This document shows, piece after piece, positions 6,135-15,097 of a stretch of DNA of 24,815 nucleotides. The notes beneath the pieces are model-generated. The model saw only the letters and a list, made by a program, of their open reading frames with translations, did no database searches and was not told where the DNA came from. Where the stretch lies: the IMG/VR virus record IMGVR_UViG_3300022220_000020, positions 1 to 24,815 of that record; one strand, 5' to 3'. This DNA is from a virus. The translations under genes were made by a program, and so were the position numbers. Numbering within the stretch: the stretch's first letter is position 1; every line of letters begins with the position of its first letter.

Positions 6135-6292
6135 TGTGGATTTTAAACATAATAATAGTTGCAGCAATAATTGTTTTAATTGCTCTTACAGGTTTTGTAT
6201 TTAGTTTAATTATTATTTACAACGCTTATGGTGGTAAACCTGATGATAAGTTGACTCAGGAGCAGATTGATGAAATCTTAAAAAGAACTTAG
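6134..6292 (+). CDS. Small single-pass membrane protein (52 aa)
   Basis: ATG 6134 to TAG 6290-6292 encodes 52 residues. Residues 3-29 are an uninterrupted hydrophobic segment rich in Ile, Val, Leu and Phe, a clear membrane span, followed by a polar tail (GGKPDDKLTQEQIDEILKR). It begins at TAATG and is 2 nt upstream of the terminase small subunit gene. Tiny membrane proteins in phages include superinfection-exclusion and lysis-timing factors; neither can be chosen from sequence. Confidence 0.55.
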   Translation: MWILNIIIVAAIIVLIALTGFVFSLIIIYNAYGGKPDDKLTQEQIDEILKRT

Positions 6293-6294
6293 CG

Positions 6295-6675
6295 ATGAAC
6301 AAAACGGAACAACATAAAAAGGCAATCATTGAAGCGTTGGAGCAATCGCTTGGAATCGTCACAACTGCTTGTAAAAAGGTTGGAGTTGGTAGAACTACTT
6401 TCTACGGATGGTTAAAAGATGACGAAGATTTTGCAAAGCAGGTAAAGGATATTGAAAACGTAGCTTTAGACTTTGCAGAAACGCAATTGCATCAGCAGAT
6501 AAAAGACAATGTTCCGACATCAACGATTTTCTACCTAAAAACGAAAGGCAAGAAAAGGGGATACATTGAAAGGATGGAAACAGAAAATACTAACAAGAAT
6601 CTTGACCTATCCAATCTAACTGACGAAGAACTTGAGGTACGTTTAAAGCAGGCAAAAAGAGTAACTGATGGCTAA
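6295..6675 (+). CDS. Terminase small subunit-like HTH protein
   Basis: A 126-residue protein directly upstream of the terminase large subunit, overlapping it by 8 nt. Residues about 8-42 form a helix-turn-helix (LGIVTTACKKVGVGRTTFYGW) like the DNA-binding domain of phage terminase small subunits. The middle segment (about 57-90, ending LKTKGKKRGYIER) is the Tyr-Leu-Lys-x-Lys-Gly pattern common in such proteins. The C-terminal acidic tail (LSNLTDEELEVRLKQ) probably binds the large subunit. It recognises the packaging site and regulates cleavage. Confidence 0.8.
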   Translation: MNKTEQHKKAIIEALEQSLGIVTTACKKVGVGRTTFYGWLKDDEDFAKQVKDIENVALDFAETQLHQQIKDNVPTSTIFYLKTKGKKRGYIERMETENTNKNLDLSNLTDEELEVRLKQAKRVTDG

Positions 6676-8215
6676 CCTTGAAGAAGTAATAATTGAGGAG
6701 GAAATTGCAAGGAGAAAAGCACGAACTAACCTAAAGGATTACACAAGCTACACAACAACAGATTTTGAATGGCAACCATATCATAAAGTCTATTACGAAA
6801 TTTTAGATAGGTTTGCAAAGGGCAAGATTAAGAAGCTGATGGTATCAATGCCTCCGCAACACGGAAAATCAGAAGGTAGCACAAGGCGGTTGCCTTCTTT
6901 TATGTTTGGCTTGAATCCTAATTTAAGACTTGCAGTCACTTCCTACAACGCAACCATAGCAAGAAAATTCAATAGGGATAATCAAAGGATTATTGATACC
7001 CCTGAATACGCTGCTTTATTTCCTGACACAAAATTAAATTCAAGCAATGTTGTAACAGTTGCAAGTTCATTCTTGAGGAACTCAGAAGAGTTTGAAATTG
7101 TAAACCACAAAGGAATGCTCAAGGCAGTTGGTAGAGGCGGAGCATTAACTTCCATCACTTTGGATTGTGTCATTATGGATGACCTTTACAAGGATTATCA
7201 GGAAGGTTCTTCTCCTGTAATTCGTGAATCAGCTTGGGATTGGTACACTTCAGTAGTTAAGACGAGGCTACACAATAACAGTCAGCAGCTAATTGTCTTT
7301 ACAAGATGGCACGAAGAAGATGTAATTGGAAGAATTGAGGAGAACGAAAAGGTAAATGTAATCACTTCCTTAGATGACTTAGATTCATATAATCCTAATG
7401 AATGGGTTAAACTAAACTTTGAAGCCATTAAAACAAGCGAAAAGACTTCTATTGATGAAAGAGCAGTTGGGGAAGCGTTATGGGAAAACAGACATTCAAT
7501 TGAAAAGCTAACTGAGGAACGCAGGATTGACCCAAACAAATTTGAATGTTTGCATCAGGGTAACCCAACAAGTAAAGAAGGATTGCTTTACTCAGGAGAA
7601 TGGCGAACCTATGACCACATACCTGAGAACGTAAGTAAGAAAGGAAACTATACTGATACGGCTGATGCAGGTGCTGATTACCTTTGTTCTGTTTGTTACG
7701 ATAGGGTTGGCGATGACATCTACATAACCGACATTCTTTATACGATGGATTCAATGGAAGCCACAGAAGTAATGTTGCCAAAGATGCTGAATGATGCAGG
7801 AACAAAACAAGCAGACTTTGAAAGTAATAACGGAGGAAGGTACTTTGCGATTAACATACAAAAGAACACCAAAGCTGCAATCAATAGCTTTCATCAGTCA
7901 ATGAACAAAGAAGCAAGGATTGTATCCAACTCTGCACAAGTCCAAAGACACATTCTATTTCCAAAGGATTGGCATAATAGGTGGGGGATGTTTTGGAAGC
8001 ATCTTACAGGCTTTAAAAAGAACTTTAGAGCGAATGCTCACGATGATGCAGCAGATGTCCTTACAGGCATTATAGAAAAGAATATAGTATTTAAAACACC
8101 AAAGCAACCGAAATATGATAATGAAAATTCCAAGTTCATCAAGGGAGATTCCACAGGCTTTAATGCAGCAACTTGGAACTCAGAACGAAACGGAGCAGGT
8201 AGCGACTTTTTTTAA
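6668..8215 (+). CDS. terL: Terminase large subunit (ATPase-nuclease)
   Basis: A 515-residue packaging motor. The ATPase half shows a Walker A-like SMPPQHGKSE (60-69), Walker B VIMDD (168-172), and the coupling-type segment FTRWHEEDVIG (211-221). The nuclease half, of RNase H-like fold, shows acidic metal ligands in YTDTADAG (D330, D333), E385 in FESNNGG, and AHDDAADVLTG near 457-467. The length is normal for the family. It translocates phage DNA into proheads using ATP and cuts the concatemer. The start overlaps the small-subunit gene by 8 nt, and its last 53 nt are shared with the next gene. Confidence 0.93.
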   Translation: MANLEEVIIEEEIARRKARTNLKDYTSYTTTDFEWQPYHKVYYEILDRFAKGKIKKLMVSMPPQHGKSEGSTRRLPSFMFGLNPNLRLAVTSYNATIARKFNRDNQRIIDTPEYAALFPDTKLNSSNVVTVASSFLRNSEEFEIVNHKGMLKAVGRGGALTSITLDCVIMDDLYKDYQEGSSPVIRESAWDWYTSVVKTRLHNNSQQLIVFTRWHEEDVIGRIEENEKVNVITSLDDLDSYNPNEWVKLNFEAIKTSEKTSIDERAVGEALWENRHSIEKLTEERRIDPNKFECLHQGNPTSKEGLLYSGEWRTYDHIPENVSKKGNYTDTADAGADYLCSVCYDRVGDDIYITDILYTMDSMEATEVMLPKMLNDAGTKQADFESNNGGRYFAINIQKNTKAAINSFHQSMNKEARIVSNSAQVQRHILFPKDWHNRWGMFWKHLTGFKKNFRANAHDDAADVLTGIIEKNIVFKTPKQPKYDNENSKFIKGDSTGFNAATWNSERNGAGSDFF

Positions 8216-8816
8216 ACACATAAAAATAAAAAAAGAAAAGTTTAGCGATGTAGATGCTTTATCAGTATTGCTGACCTTTTATACCTTAATCTCAAATGAG
8301 GACATAGGCGAAGCACCTGCAAAGATAACCTACAACCGAACTAATTACTTTGCTCCTGATGACCTGCTTGATATTCCATTAAAATTTTTGATTGAGTTAA
8401 TAAACATAGATGTAAACTATGAAACCAATGAGTTTCTTTATGCTTTAACTGCTTTAATTTATAGAAAGGATTGGACAAAACCATTTAGCAAAAAAGAATA
8501 TTTTGAAATGCAACCTATCTTTTACGATGCACCATTCATTTTTTCGTTATGGAGTACCAAACTCTTTAATCAAATTATTGTAACTTTGCAAGATAATTAC
8601 CCAATTTTATATAAAGGGGAGCAAGGAGCAGAAGAAAGTGATGGAAGAAAGTTGTATGGATTGCTAAAATTATTAGCAAATGATGATGCGACTAAAATGG
8701 AGAAAGCTGAACAAATGCCAATTTGGAGAGCGTTCACTTGGATTGAACAAACAAAAATTAATGAAATAAACCAAAAGAATGCAGACGTCAATCAAACAAA
8801 TAATAGAAAACATTAA
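8163..8816 (+). CDS. Hypothetical phage protein downstream of terminase
   Basis: A 217-residue protein if started at ATG 8163; an alternative ATG at 8115 would add 16 residues and extend the overlap with terL to 101 nt. The later start is preferred because the overlap is smaller and the sequence is protein-like from there (MQQLGTQNETEQVATFF). It is largely helical with several aromatic-rich helices (about 90-160) and has no signal peptide or metal motif. It lies between the terminase and two neck/tail-completion-like genes and overlaps the next gene by 38 nt, so a structural or assembly role is likely. Family not recognised. Confidence 0.65.
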   Translation: MQQLGTQNETEQVATFFKHIKIKKEKFSDVDALSVLLTFYTLISNEDIGEAPAKITYNRTNYFAPDDLLDIPLKFLIELINIDVNYETNEFLYALTALIYRKDWTKPFSKKEYFEMQPIFYDAPFIFSLWSTKLFNQIIVTLQDNYPILYKGEQGAEESDGRKLYGLLKLLANDDATKMEKAEQMPIWRAFTWIEQTKINEINQKNADVNQTNNRKH

Positions 8817-9198
8817 GGTAGTTGTTAAAACCAACTTCACAGAAATCAATTATGTAGACTTTGAGAAATACGCAGATAAAGGACTTGATAAAACAGGGGT
8901 TCGTTTGGTTTATTCCTTAGCAGATACAATGACCTTTAACTTACAGGTTGACACCTTTGCTTTGAAGTTTGAAATGCTTGACCTAATCAACACAATTGGA
9001 AATGAAGATGAACGCAGAAAGGAAGTAATTTCTGACTGCTTTGGCATAGCTTCAATGTTTGTTGACTACCTTAAAAGATACGGATATTATTTTCCTGATA
9101 GCATTGCAGTAACCACAGTTCACAAAAGGTATAAAGACGGATTAGGTGGAGTAGAATTTACCATAAACTTTGACCTTCAAAAAACCTGCTTAATTTAA
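8779..9198 (+). CDS. Putative tail terminator / neck protein
   Basis: A 139-residue alpha/beta protein starting 38 nt inside the preceding gene and sharing TAATG with the next. An N-terminal helix is followed by beta segments (YADKGLDKTGVRLVYSL, VTTVHKRYKDGLGGVEFTINFDL). Its size, fold pattern and place next to a gp10-like gene fit a tail-completion or tail-terminator protein, which caps the tube and joins it to the neck. This is inferred from context, since no sequence motif defines the family. Confidence 0.45.
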   Translation: MQTSIKQIIENIKVVVKTNFTEINYVDFEKYADKGLDKTGVRLVYSLADTMTFNLQVDTFALKFEMLDLINTIGNEDERRKEVISDCFGIASMFVDYLKRYGYYFPDSIAVTTVHKRYKDGLGGVEFTINFDLQKTCLI

Positions 9199-9788
9199 TG
9201 GAAGAACTAAAAAAGGCATTACAGAAATATGCTAATGATTCTATAAAACAAGCAAGGAGCAATTTGAACTTGACAGGTTTTGCAGGTAAAAAAAGAAAGA
9301 CTAACAATACAGGAGATTTAAGCAAAGGGTTGGGTTATGACTTAAAACAAAACAACAAAGGATTCAATTTAGAATTTACTACAAAAGAAATGTATGGCAT
9401 TTTTATAGAGAAAGGAGTTAACGGATGGATGAAGTCACAGAAAGCACCTTTTAAATTCAAGAAGAAAAACCTTGCAAAGGGGGTAATGGAAGAATATATT
9501 AAAACTTCCAAAATGCGTTTGAAGAAAATATTTGTAAATAAGTCAGGTCAAAAAGTTTCTCAATTTGTAGCAAAGACTCCTGCGAATATAAAGGCAGCAG
9601 CTTTTATGATGGGAAGAGCAATTGCAAGGGATGGAATTATAAGAACTAATTTTATGAGCAAGGCAAGTGATAGAGCATTTAAAGAAAACAAACAATCTTT
9701 AGAAAAAGCAATGGCAATAGATATGGCTTTTGATATAGGGAACACACTTAAAAAACAAGGTTTCATAGTAACAGAAAAATCAACCTAA
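9198..9788 (+). CDS. HK97 gp10-like neck / tail-completion protein
   Basis: A 196-residue, strongly basic protein. The N-terminal half has the gp10-like order: a helix (about 1-20), a Thr-Gly-Asp-Leu turn (NNTGDLSKGLGYDL, 36-49), beta strands, and the segment MYGIFIEKGVNGW (65-77), which resembles the YGxFVExG signature of HK97 gp10-type neck proteins. A Lys-rich middle and a helical C-terminus follow. The likely role is joining head and tail at the neck. It starts at TAATG with the preceding gene and ends directly before the next. Confidence 0.6.
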   Translation: MEELKKALQKYANDSIKQARSNLNLTGFAGKKRKTNNTGDLSKGLGYDLKQNNKGFNLEFTTKEMYGIFIEKGVNGWMKSQKAPFKFKKKNLAKGVMEEYIKTSKMRLKKIFVNKSGQKVSQFVAKTPANIKAAAFMMGRAIARDGIIRTNFMSKASDRAFKENKQSLEKAMAIDMAFDIGNTLKKQGFIVTEKST

Positions 9789-11030
9789 ATGGCAACAGTA
9801 GCAACTTACACAAACACCAATCCTGACATTGGAATTTATGGACTTTACAATCCTTTTGCAGTAATAATTTCAAACGATGGAGCAGCAAGAGCAAACCTGA
9901 CATTTAGAATTAGGGTTTCAATAGATGGCATAGCAGACACAGAAGTTGTAAGAGATGTTACACCAATTGGTCAAGCAGTAGTTGTAGAGCCTTTTAAATT
10001 GTTGCAGGATACGTTCTTTGAATCAAACTTTGACTTCCTTGCATTATCGCCTAATTCGTTTAACTTAGTAAAGATTGAGGTTGGTCAATCAAGTTCACCA
10101 ACTGTTGTTCCTCCTGCTGAAGGTGACCCTGTTCCCCCAACATTTCAAGGTTATGTATCTGCTCAGGAGAAATCTTTTTACGTTTACAACGGATATGAGA
10201 ATCAACCTGTGGCAATCAATTACAGAGATTTTTATTGGTATAATTTTGAGCCAATCAAACTACCAAAGATAAAGCAGGATATTTCATTGCTTACAAATGA
10301 CACAGAAAACCTTTCTTATCCAAATCAATTTAGGGGGTTTTACGATAGCACAGATTCAATATTAACTGCTACAAATGTCATCACTACATTCCACAGATTA
10401 AATGGTTCGGAAATTACAGGAACTGCAACAGATGTAGCAATTGGAGAACCTACTGCGATAGGATATGCAAGGCAGAATCTAAATTTACTTGATGCTTCAA
10501 TTCCTGCGGCTGCGTCATCTTGGAAGATACTAATACGTTATACAAGTGAAGAAGATGTAACATTTGATTCTGAAATAATAACAGTAAGAAGACAGGATTG
10601 CAATCCGAAACAAAGCAACCACAGATTGTATTGGGTTAACAGATACGGAGGTGATGAATACCAAAACTTTACAATGCTATCTGAACAAAGTTTAAATATA
10701 ACGAAGGGTAAGCGGATTCAAAGTGATGGCATAAACTACAAAGCCACAACATTCACAGATATTCAAAACATCAATAACCCTAACATTCAGGAGTTCGGTA
10801 ATTCAGCGACAAGAAACATTGTTTTACGAAGCGATTACCTTTCACAAATTGAGGTTGATGCTTTGGCAGAATTATACAAGTCAGCTATTGTGGTAATGTT
10901 TGACGATGATGGAACGCATCCGATGGTTGTAACAACTACAAGCTACCGAATAGTCAGCGTTCAACAGGAACTTTACAAGGTAGAGGTAAACCTACAATAT
11001 GCTAATAACGAATTAATGCAGATTCAGTAA
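9789..11030 (+). CDS. Putative tail structural (distal-tail-like) protein
   Basis: A 413-residue beta-rich protein with no signal peptide. Features include a Pro-rich linker (about 105-119) and a segment LYWVNRYGGDEYQNFTM (281-297) of a kind common in tail proteins of Bacteroidota phages. A beta-strand C-terminus (VTTTSYRIVSVQQELYKVEVNLQYA) resembles the wall-forming domain of distal tail proteins. It starts immediately after the preceding stop (TAAATGG) and abuts the large tail gene at 11031. A distal-tail or baseplate role is inferred from order and composition. Confidence 0.55.
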   Translation: MATVATYTNTNPDIGIYGLYNPFAVIISNDGAARANLTFRIRVSIDGIADTEVVRDVTPIGQAVVVEPFKLLQDTFFESNFDFLALSPNSFNLVKIEVGQSSSPTVVPPAEGDPVPPTFQGYVSAQEKSFYVYNGYENQPVAINYRDFYWYNFEPIKLPKIKQDISLLTNDTENLSYPNQFRGFYDSTDSILTATNVITTFHRLNGSEITGTATDVAIGEPTAIGYARQNLNLLDASIPAAASSWKILIRYTSEEDVTFDSEIITVRRQDCNPKQSNHRLYWVNRYGGDEYQNFTMLSEQSLNITKGKRIQSDGINYKATTFTDIQNINNPNIQEFGNSATRNIVLRSDYLSQIEVDALAELYKSAIVVMFDDDGTHPMVVTTTSYRIVSVQQELYKVEVNLQYANNELMQIQ

Positions 11031-13301
11031 ATGGTAGTAACTATAATATTAGACATAGACGGAGTTTCTCACGTTTGCAGAACCTTTGAAAATGAAAGCA
11101 TACAGATTAACAAGTTAGTTGCTTCAATTGATAACTTAGGAAGTCAGGGAACAATTACAAGGCAGTCATTTAGGCTTCCGCTTATTGGTGGATTGTTAGA
11201 AGCAATAGGCGATGTTACTGACCCATCACAATCAGCAAAGGTAAACTTGAACAAATCTATAAAAGGCAGGATTTTAGTTGATGGATTTGAAAGGTTCTTT
11301 GGAAGTTTCTTTGTGGTAAACACAACCAAAGGCGATAGCAAAGAAGTAGAAATGATATTTCAAGGAAATGAAACTGACTTAAAAGCTACTTTGTCAAACA
11401 TCACGATGGCTGAGTTATGTGATGGTGAAACTTTAGGTTATAACTTTACAACCTTATCTGCTTATTTTGCTAATCCGCATCAATACCAAAAAGATAACGG
11501 ATACCTTTTTCCTGTAATAGACTATGGAGATAAGTTTACTTACGACACAAGCGCATCTGTTGGTGTAGTGGTTGATTTATTTGAAACTAACTTTAAGCCT
11601 GCTATAACCTTACAGAAGTTGTTTGAGTTGATGCCAATCAACATTACAGTAAACAATATGGAGCAGATAATGCACCAATCTATTTTGCTGCACAATAGCA
11701 AGGAAAGAATACCTACAACTAACACAAGCCAATTTGATAACACAGGTTACATTGAAAGAACAACCGATTTATCTGCATCAACACCTTTTACTAATTATAT
11801 AATTCCTTTAGATGGTAAGACTGTTTACAATTCTGCAAACGCTTCTATTTTTGATATTAGCGACCAAGCAGACTGCAAGTACATTATTCCTCAGCGTGAA
11901 TATAATGGCTATTCTTTTAGGGTTGATGGGGATATAGATTTCACTATATTAAGTCCATCAAATAGTGTTGCTTTAAAATTATTAATTAATGGAGTTGAAA
12001 AAGGTGTATTTGTTGCCCAAACTGTTGCGAATGGAATAACTTCATTTAGCGGTCAAATTAATTACCCCTTTCTTTTAGAACCAAGTGATGAAATCCAATT
12101 AGTTTTCACAACAGGAAACATTACAAGCGTTGTGTTTAAAGCAGGGTTTAGGTTTAGTGTAACAAGAGCGCCTTCACTAACTTCAAGTTCTTTGATTAAT
12201 ATATCTGCAAATTGTCCTGAGTTAACGGCTTGGGATATATTTAGAACAGTAGCTATTCAATCAAACGCACAGATTATTTCAAACCCTGATGGAACTTATG
12301 AGATGACACCATTTAACGATTGGATTGAAGATAATTCTGAAGTAATAATTTTAGACGATATCATTGAAGATGGTGTTGATGTTCAGATAAAACCTTTCAG
12401 CGTTCAAGGTGCAAAGTCTATCCGTTTAGCATATAAAGAAAACGATGACTTTTATTCTAAGCAATACAAAGAATTGACAAATGAAAATTTCGGAGAAAAG
12501 TTTATTGAGAATACAGGTACAGAATTAGCAAAGAATGAATTAAAAATTGAAGTTCCTATTTCAACAATTCCAAGCGTTCCTGTTGATTCAAGTTCTGCGG
12601 TAATTCCAAAGATGGTTGATGGTAGCTTGAACGTAATAGTAGGGAAGCCTACATTATTGCAAAGCAACTATGACGATGATGGAACTTCAACAGATAACGA
12701 ATCTTATACTACTTTTCCATTTACGTTAAAATCTTTGTTTTCAACTGATAGCTTGGTTGTTTCAAGGATTCAATTTATTGGAAATTGGAGGCAGCAAAGT
12801 GGAGGATTTACACAAACAGATAACAACTTTGGACAGTCACTTTCATATTGGTCAAACATAGGTTACCCAAGTCAAAACCTTTATGAAAGATATTGGAAAA
12901 CATATTTGGAAGAAACCTATTCTGAGCAAAGCAGAGAAATAAAGATGAACATCAAGCTAAACAGAAATCAAATTGATGGCTTAGATTTTAACGAAAAGTT
13001 TTATTACAAGAATACCTTGCTGAGATTGGTTAAGTTGGAAGGGATAAGCCTAACAAGCAACCAACCTGCAACTGCTACATTTATGAAAAGGTTCACAATA
13101 TTCCCAACAGATATTGCAACATACTATCCTTATAATGTAATTAATTCAATCGTTCAATGGAAGGTAAGTGCTGACAATTCAAGCGTGGGAGATGGTAGTG
13201 GAGAAACACCAACAGTTGAAGCAAGTGCAAATGCTTACGGATTCTTTTACGATTCCAACCAAGATATCGCAACACAATCAGGTCAAATTTTAATCACATA
13301 A
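11031..13301 (+). CDS. Putative tail-tip / baseplate hub protein
   Basis: A 756-residue protein, the largest of the tail cluster. The N-terminus (VTIILDIDGVSHVCRTFENESIQINKL...) and the following FERFFGSFFVVNTTKGDSKEVEMIFQGNETDLKATL segment (about 87-122) look like the beta-barrel start of tail-hub (gp27/late control D-like) proteins. The long remainder is beta-rich and ends in a short repeat-free tail. Its place between a distal-tail-like protein and the tape measure supports a hub or tail-associated role. No lysozyme or peptidase motif is visible. Confidence 0.6.
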   Translation: MVVTIILDIDGVSHVCRTFENESIQINKLVASIDNLGSQGTITRQSFRLPLIGGLLEAIGDVTDPSQSAKVNLNKSIKGRILVDGFERFFGSFFVVNTTKGDSKEVEMIFQGNETDLKATLSNITMAELCDGETLGYNFTTLSAYFANPHQYQKDNGYLFPVIDYGDKFTYDTSASVGVVVDLFETNFKPAITLQKLFELMPINITVNNMEQIMHQSILLHNSKERIPTTNTSQFDNTGYIERTTDLSASTPFTNYIIPLDGKTVYNSANASIFDISDQADCKYIIPQREYNGYSFRVDGDIDFTILSPSNSVALKLLINGVEKGVFVAQTVANGITSFSGQINYPFLLEPSDEIQLVFTTGNITSVVFKAGFRFSVTRAPSLTSSSLINISANCPELTAWDIFRTVAIQSNAQIISNPDGTYEMTPFNDWIEDNSEVIILDDIIEDGVDVQIKPFSVQGAKSIRLAYKENDDFYSKQYKELTNENFGEKFIENTGTELAKNELKIEVPISTIPSVPVDSSSAVIPKMVDGSLNVIVGKPTLLQSNYDDDGTSTDNESYTTFPFTLKSLFSTDSLVVSRIQFIGNWRQQSGGFTQTDNNFGQSLSYWSNIGYPSQNLYERYWKTYLEETYSEQSREIKMNIKLNRNQIDGLDFNEKFYYKNTLLRLVKLEGISLTSNQPATATFMKRFTIFPTDIATYYPYNVINSIVQWKVSADNSSVGDGSGETPTVEASANAYGFFYDSNQDIATQSGQILIT

Positions 13302-13303
13302 GA

Positions 13304-14845
13304 ATGGCACAAATATTAGAAGTAAAAACAGTAGTTGAAACAAAAGACGCTGAAAAAAATGTTCAAGATTTAGAAGAAGGAATTGAAGGTGCAGGAGAGG
13401 CAACTAATCAACTGACAGGTTCTTTGGATAAAATGACAGGCGGAGCAATTACTGCTTTTAAAGGAATAGTTAAAGGAGTAAAGTCAGGAGTGATGGCTAT
13501 GAGGACTCTTAAAGGTGCTATTGCAGCAACAGGAGTTGGTTTGTTAGTTATTGCAGTTGGTACATTGGTTTCATATTTTAAAAACACACAAAAAGGTGCT
13601 GACTTGTTAGACCAAGCTTTTGCAACAATTGGAGCAACTATTGATGTTTTGATTGATAGGGTTTCTTCTTTTGGAGAAGGGTTATTTAAAATTATTAAAG
13701 GAGATTTTTCTGAAGGTTTAGATATTTTGAAAGGTAGTATGTCAGGAATTGTTGACGAAATAAAAAATGAATCAGCAGCAGCATTGCAATTAGAAAAAGA
13801 TTTTCAAGCATTAGAAAAAAGAAGAATTGATTTTATAGTTACAGAAACTAAATTAAGAGCAGAAATTGAAGCATCAAATTTAGCGGCTGATGATTTTACG
13901 AAGTCAGTAGAAGAAAGAGCAGCAGCAAATGAAAATGCAATAAAAGTTGAAAAACAATTAGCTGAAGAAAGAATTGCACAAACAACAGAAGAATTAAGAA
14001 TCCTAACTGCAAAAAATGAATTAGGCGAATCAATGAACGAAGACGTTGAAGCGCAAAGGGTTTTAGAAGCAAGACTTTTTGAAATTGAAACTAACAGAGA
14101 TAAGAAATTAAAAGCAATGTTGGCAAAGCAAAAGTCAATAACATCTGAATTAAATAAACAAAGCGAAATAAGACCTGAAAGAGAAATATTAGAACCATTA
14201 GAAACTATGGAAGCTGCTCCATTGTTAAGTCCTGAAGGAGAAGTAAGACTTTCACAAGAAGAACATCTTTTAAGCCTTTTAAAAACTTCAAATGAAATAT
14301 TTCAAAAAGAAAAAGTTGGAATTGATATTGCATCAGCAAAATTTAGTGCAGACCAAGAAGAATTAATTCAACAACAAAAGCACGAATCAATAATGAAAAT
14401 GACTCAATTAGGGTTTGACATTGCTTCAACACTTGCTAAGAAAGGAAGTAAAGAAGCCAAAGCAATAGCAGTTGGTCAAGTTTTATTTGATACTTATAGA
14501 GGAATACAATCAGCATTTGCACAAACCACAGATGTTTCTCCTACTCAAACTATGCGATTTATTAATGCAGCATCAGCAGCAGTTTTTGGTTTTGCTAATG
14601 TTAGAAAAATATTATCTACACCAACAACAGGCGGAGGTGGAGGTTCTGCTCCAAGTGTTAGCACAGGTGGAGGTGCAAGACCATCAACAGAAGTTCCAAG
14701 AATACCAAACTTTGCTGCAATGAATGAAGGTGTAGGTGGAAGAAGTGGATTTGGTTCAGTTAGGGCAGTAGTAATTCAGCAGGACATCAAAGATTCTGCA
14801 TCCTTAGATAACAGGGTTGATGACCTTGTAAAGATTGGGAAGTAA
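13304..14845 (+). CDS. Tail tape measure protein
   Basis: A 513-residue protein with tape-measure features. It has a Gly/Ala/Val-rich N-terminal region, a hydrophobic segment (about 71-91), a long alpha-helical coiled-coil middle (about 150-285) rich in Glu, Lys and Ala, and a Gly/Ser-rich C-terminal stretch (about 437-470). It sets tail length and is expelled during DNA injection. At the usual ratio of about 0.15 nm per residue it implies a tail near 75 nm. Unusually, it lies upstream of the capsid genes and far from the tube-like gene at 17258. The next gene is convergent, with the two stop codons abutting. Confidence 0.8.
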   Translation: MAQILEVKTVVETKDAEKNVQDLEEGIEGAGEATNQLTGSLDKMTGGAITAFKGIVKGVKSGVMAMRTLKGAIAATGVGLLVIAVGTLVSYFKNTQKGADLLDQAFATIGATIDVLIDRVSSFGEGLFKIIKGDFSEGLDILKGSMSGIVDEIKNESAAALQLEKDFQALEKRRIDFIVTETKLRAEIEASNLAADDFTKSVEERAAANENAIKVEKQLAEERIAQTTEELRILTAKNELGESMNEDVEAQRVLEARLFEIETNRDKKLKAMLAKQKSITSELNKQSEIRPEREILEPLETMEAAPLLSPEGEVRLSQEEHLLSLLKTSNEIFQKEKVGIDIASAKFSADQEELIQQQKHESIMKMTQLGFDIASTLAKKGSKEAKAIAVGQVLFDTYRGIQSAFAQTTDVSPTQTMRFINAASAAVFGFANVRKILSTPTTGGGGGSAPSVSTGGGARPSTEVPRIPNFAAMNEGVGGRSGFGSVRAVVIQQDIKDSASLDNRVDDLVKIGK

Positions 14846-15034
14846 CTAATTGCTTTGAATCCATTCGTAAACTTCAGAAGCCAAATAATAAGGTGCTGCG
14901 TTTGTCGGTTTGTGAATGGGTAAACCTTTCTTAACGTAGTTGTCAATCGTTCTTAAAGAGCATCCTATCATCTCGCAGACTTCAACCTTCCTGAGTATTT
15001 CCAAGTCTAAAAAGTATTTTATTGGTTTTGCCAT
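14846..15034 (-). CDS. Small HTH DNA-binding protein, MerR/excisionase-like
   Basis: The only convincing minus-strand gene. It has 62 residues with a MerR-N/HTH_17-type fold: a first helix VEVCEMIGCS (18-27), then the recognition helix LRTIDNYVKKGLPIHK (27-42), and a wing ending YYLASEVYEWIQ. Such proteins act as excisionases or small repressors/activators. Its start at 15034 lies in one arm of a 10-bp inverted repeat whose other arm precedes the capsid-operon start, so it may regulate itself and the head genes. Its stop abuts the tape-measure stop. The regulatory role is inference. Confidence 0.8.
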   Translation of the reverse strand: MAKPIKYFLDLEILRKVEVCEMIGCSLRTIDNYVKKGLPIHKPTNAAPYYLASEVYEWIQSN

Positions 15035-15038
15035 AACG

Positions 15039-15070
15039 CAAAAATAAGCAAAGCAAGGAAAGGATACAAA
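15039..15070 (-). promoter_or_regulatory. Full Bacteroidota promoter for the HTH gene
   Basis: On the minus strand a TTTG -33 box (complement of 15067-15070) is followed after 20 nt by TATTTTTG (complement of 15039-15046), an exact TTTG-N20-TAnnTTTG promoter. The ATG lies 4 nt after the box, so the message is probably leaderless. It is the best-formed promoter in the window. Confidence 0.7.
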
Positions 15071-15089
15071 TAAAGGTTGTATTGTTCTG

Positions 15090-15097
15090 TAATTTTG
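15090..15097 (+). promoter_or_regulatory. -7 promoter element for the head operon (TAatTTTG)
   Basis: TAATTTTG ends 5 nt before the ATG at 15103. It mirrors the minus-strand HTH promoter but has no TTTG at the -33 position. It may therefore be weaker or dependent on an activator such as the divergent HTH protein. Confidence 0.6.

Noticed and set aside
7449-7805. 118-codon minus-strand frame inside terL
   Set aside because: terL is unmistakable on + with catalytic motifs in this region; the antisense frame has no recognisable features.
8115-8162. Earlier start of the gene after terL
   Set aside because: It would enlarge the overlap with terL to 101 nt; ATG 8163 is more plausible, though not certain.
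14472-14723. 83-codon His/Gln/Leu-rich + frame inside the tape measure
   Set aside because: Low-complexity shift of the tape-measure reading frame, with no start context or family.
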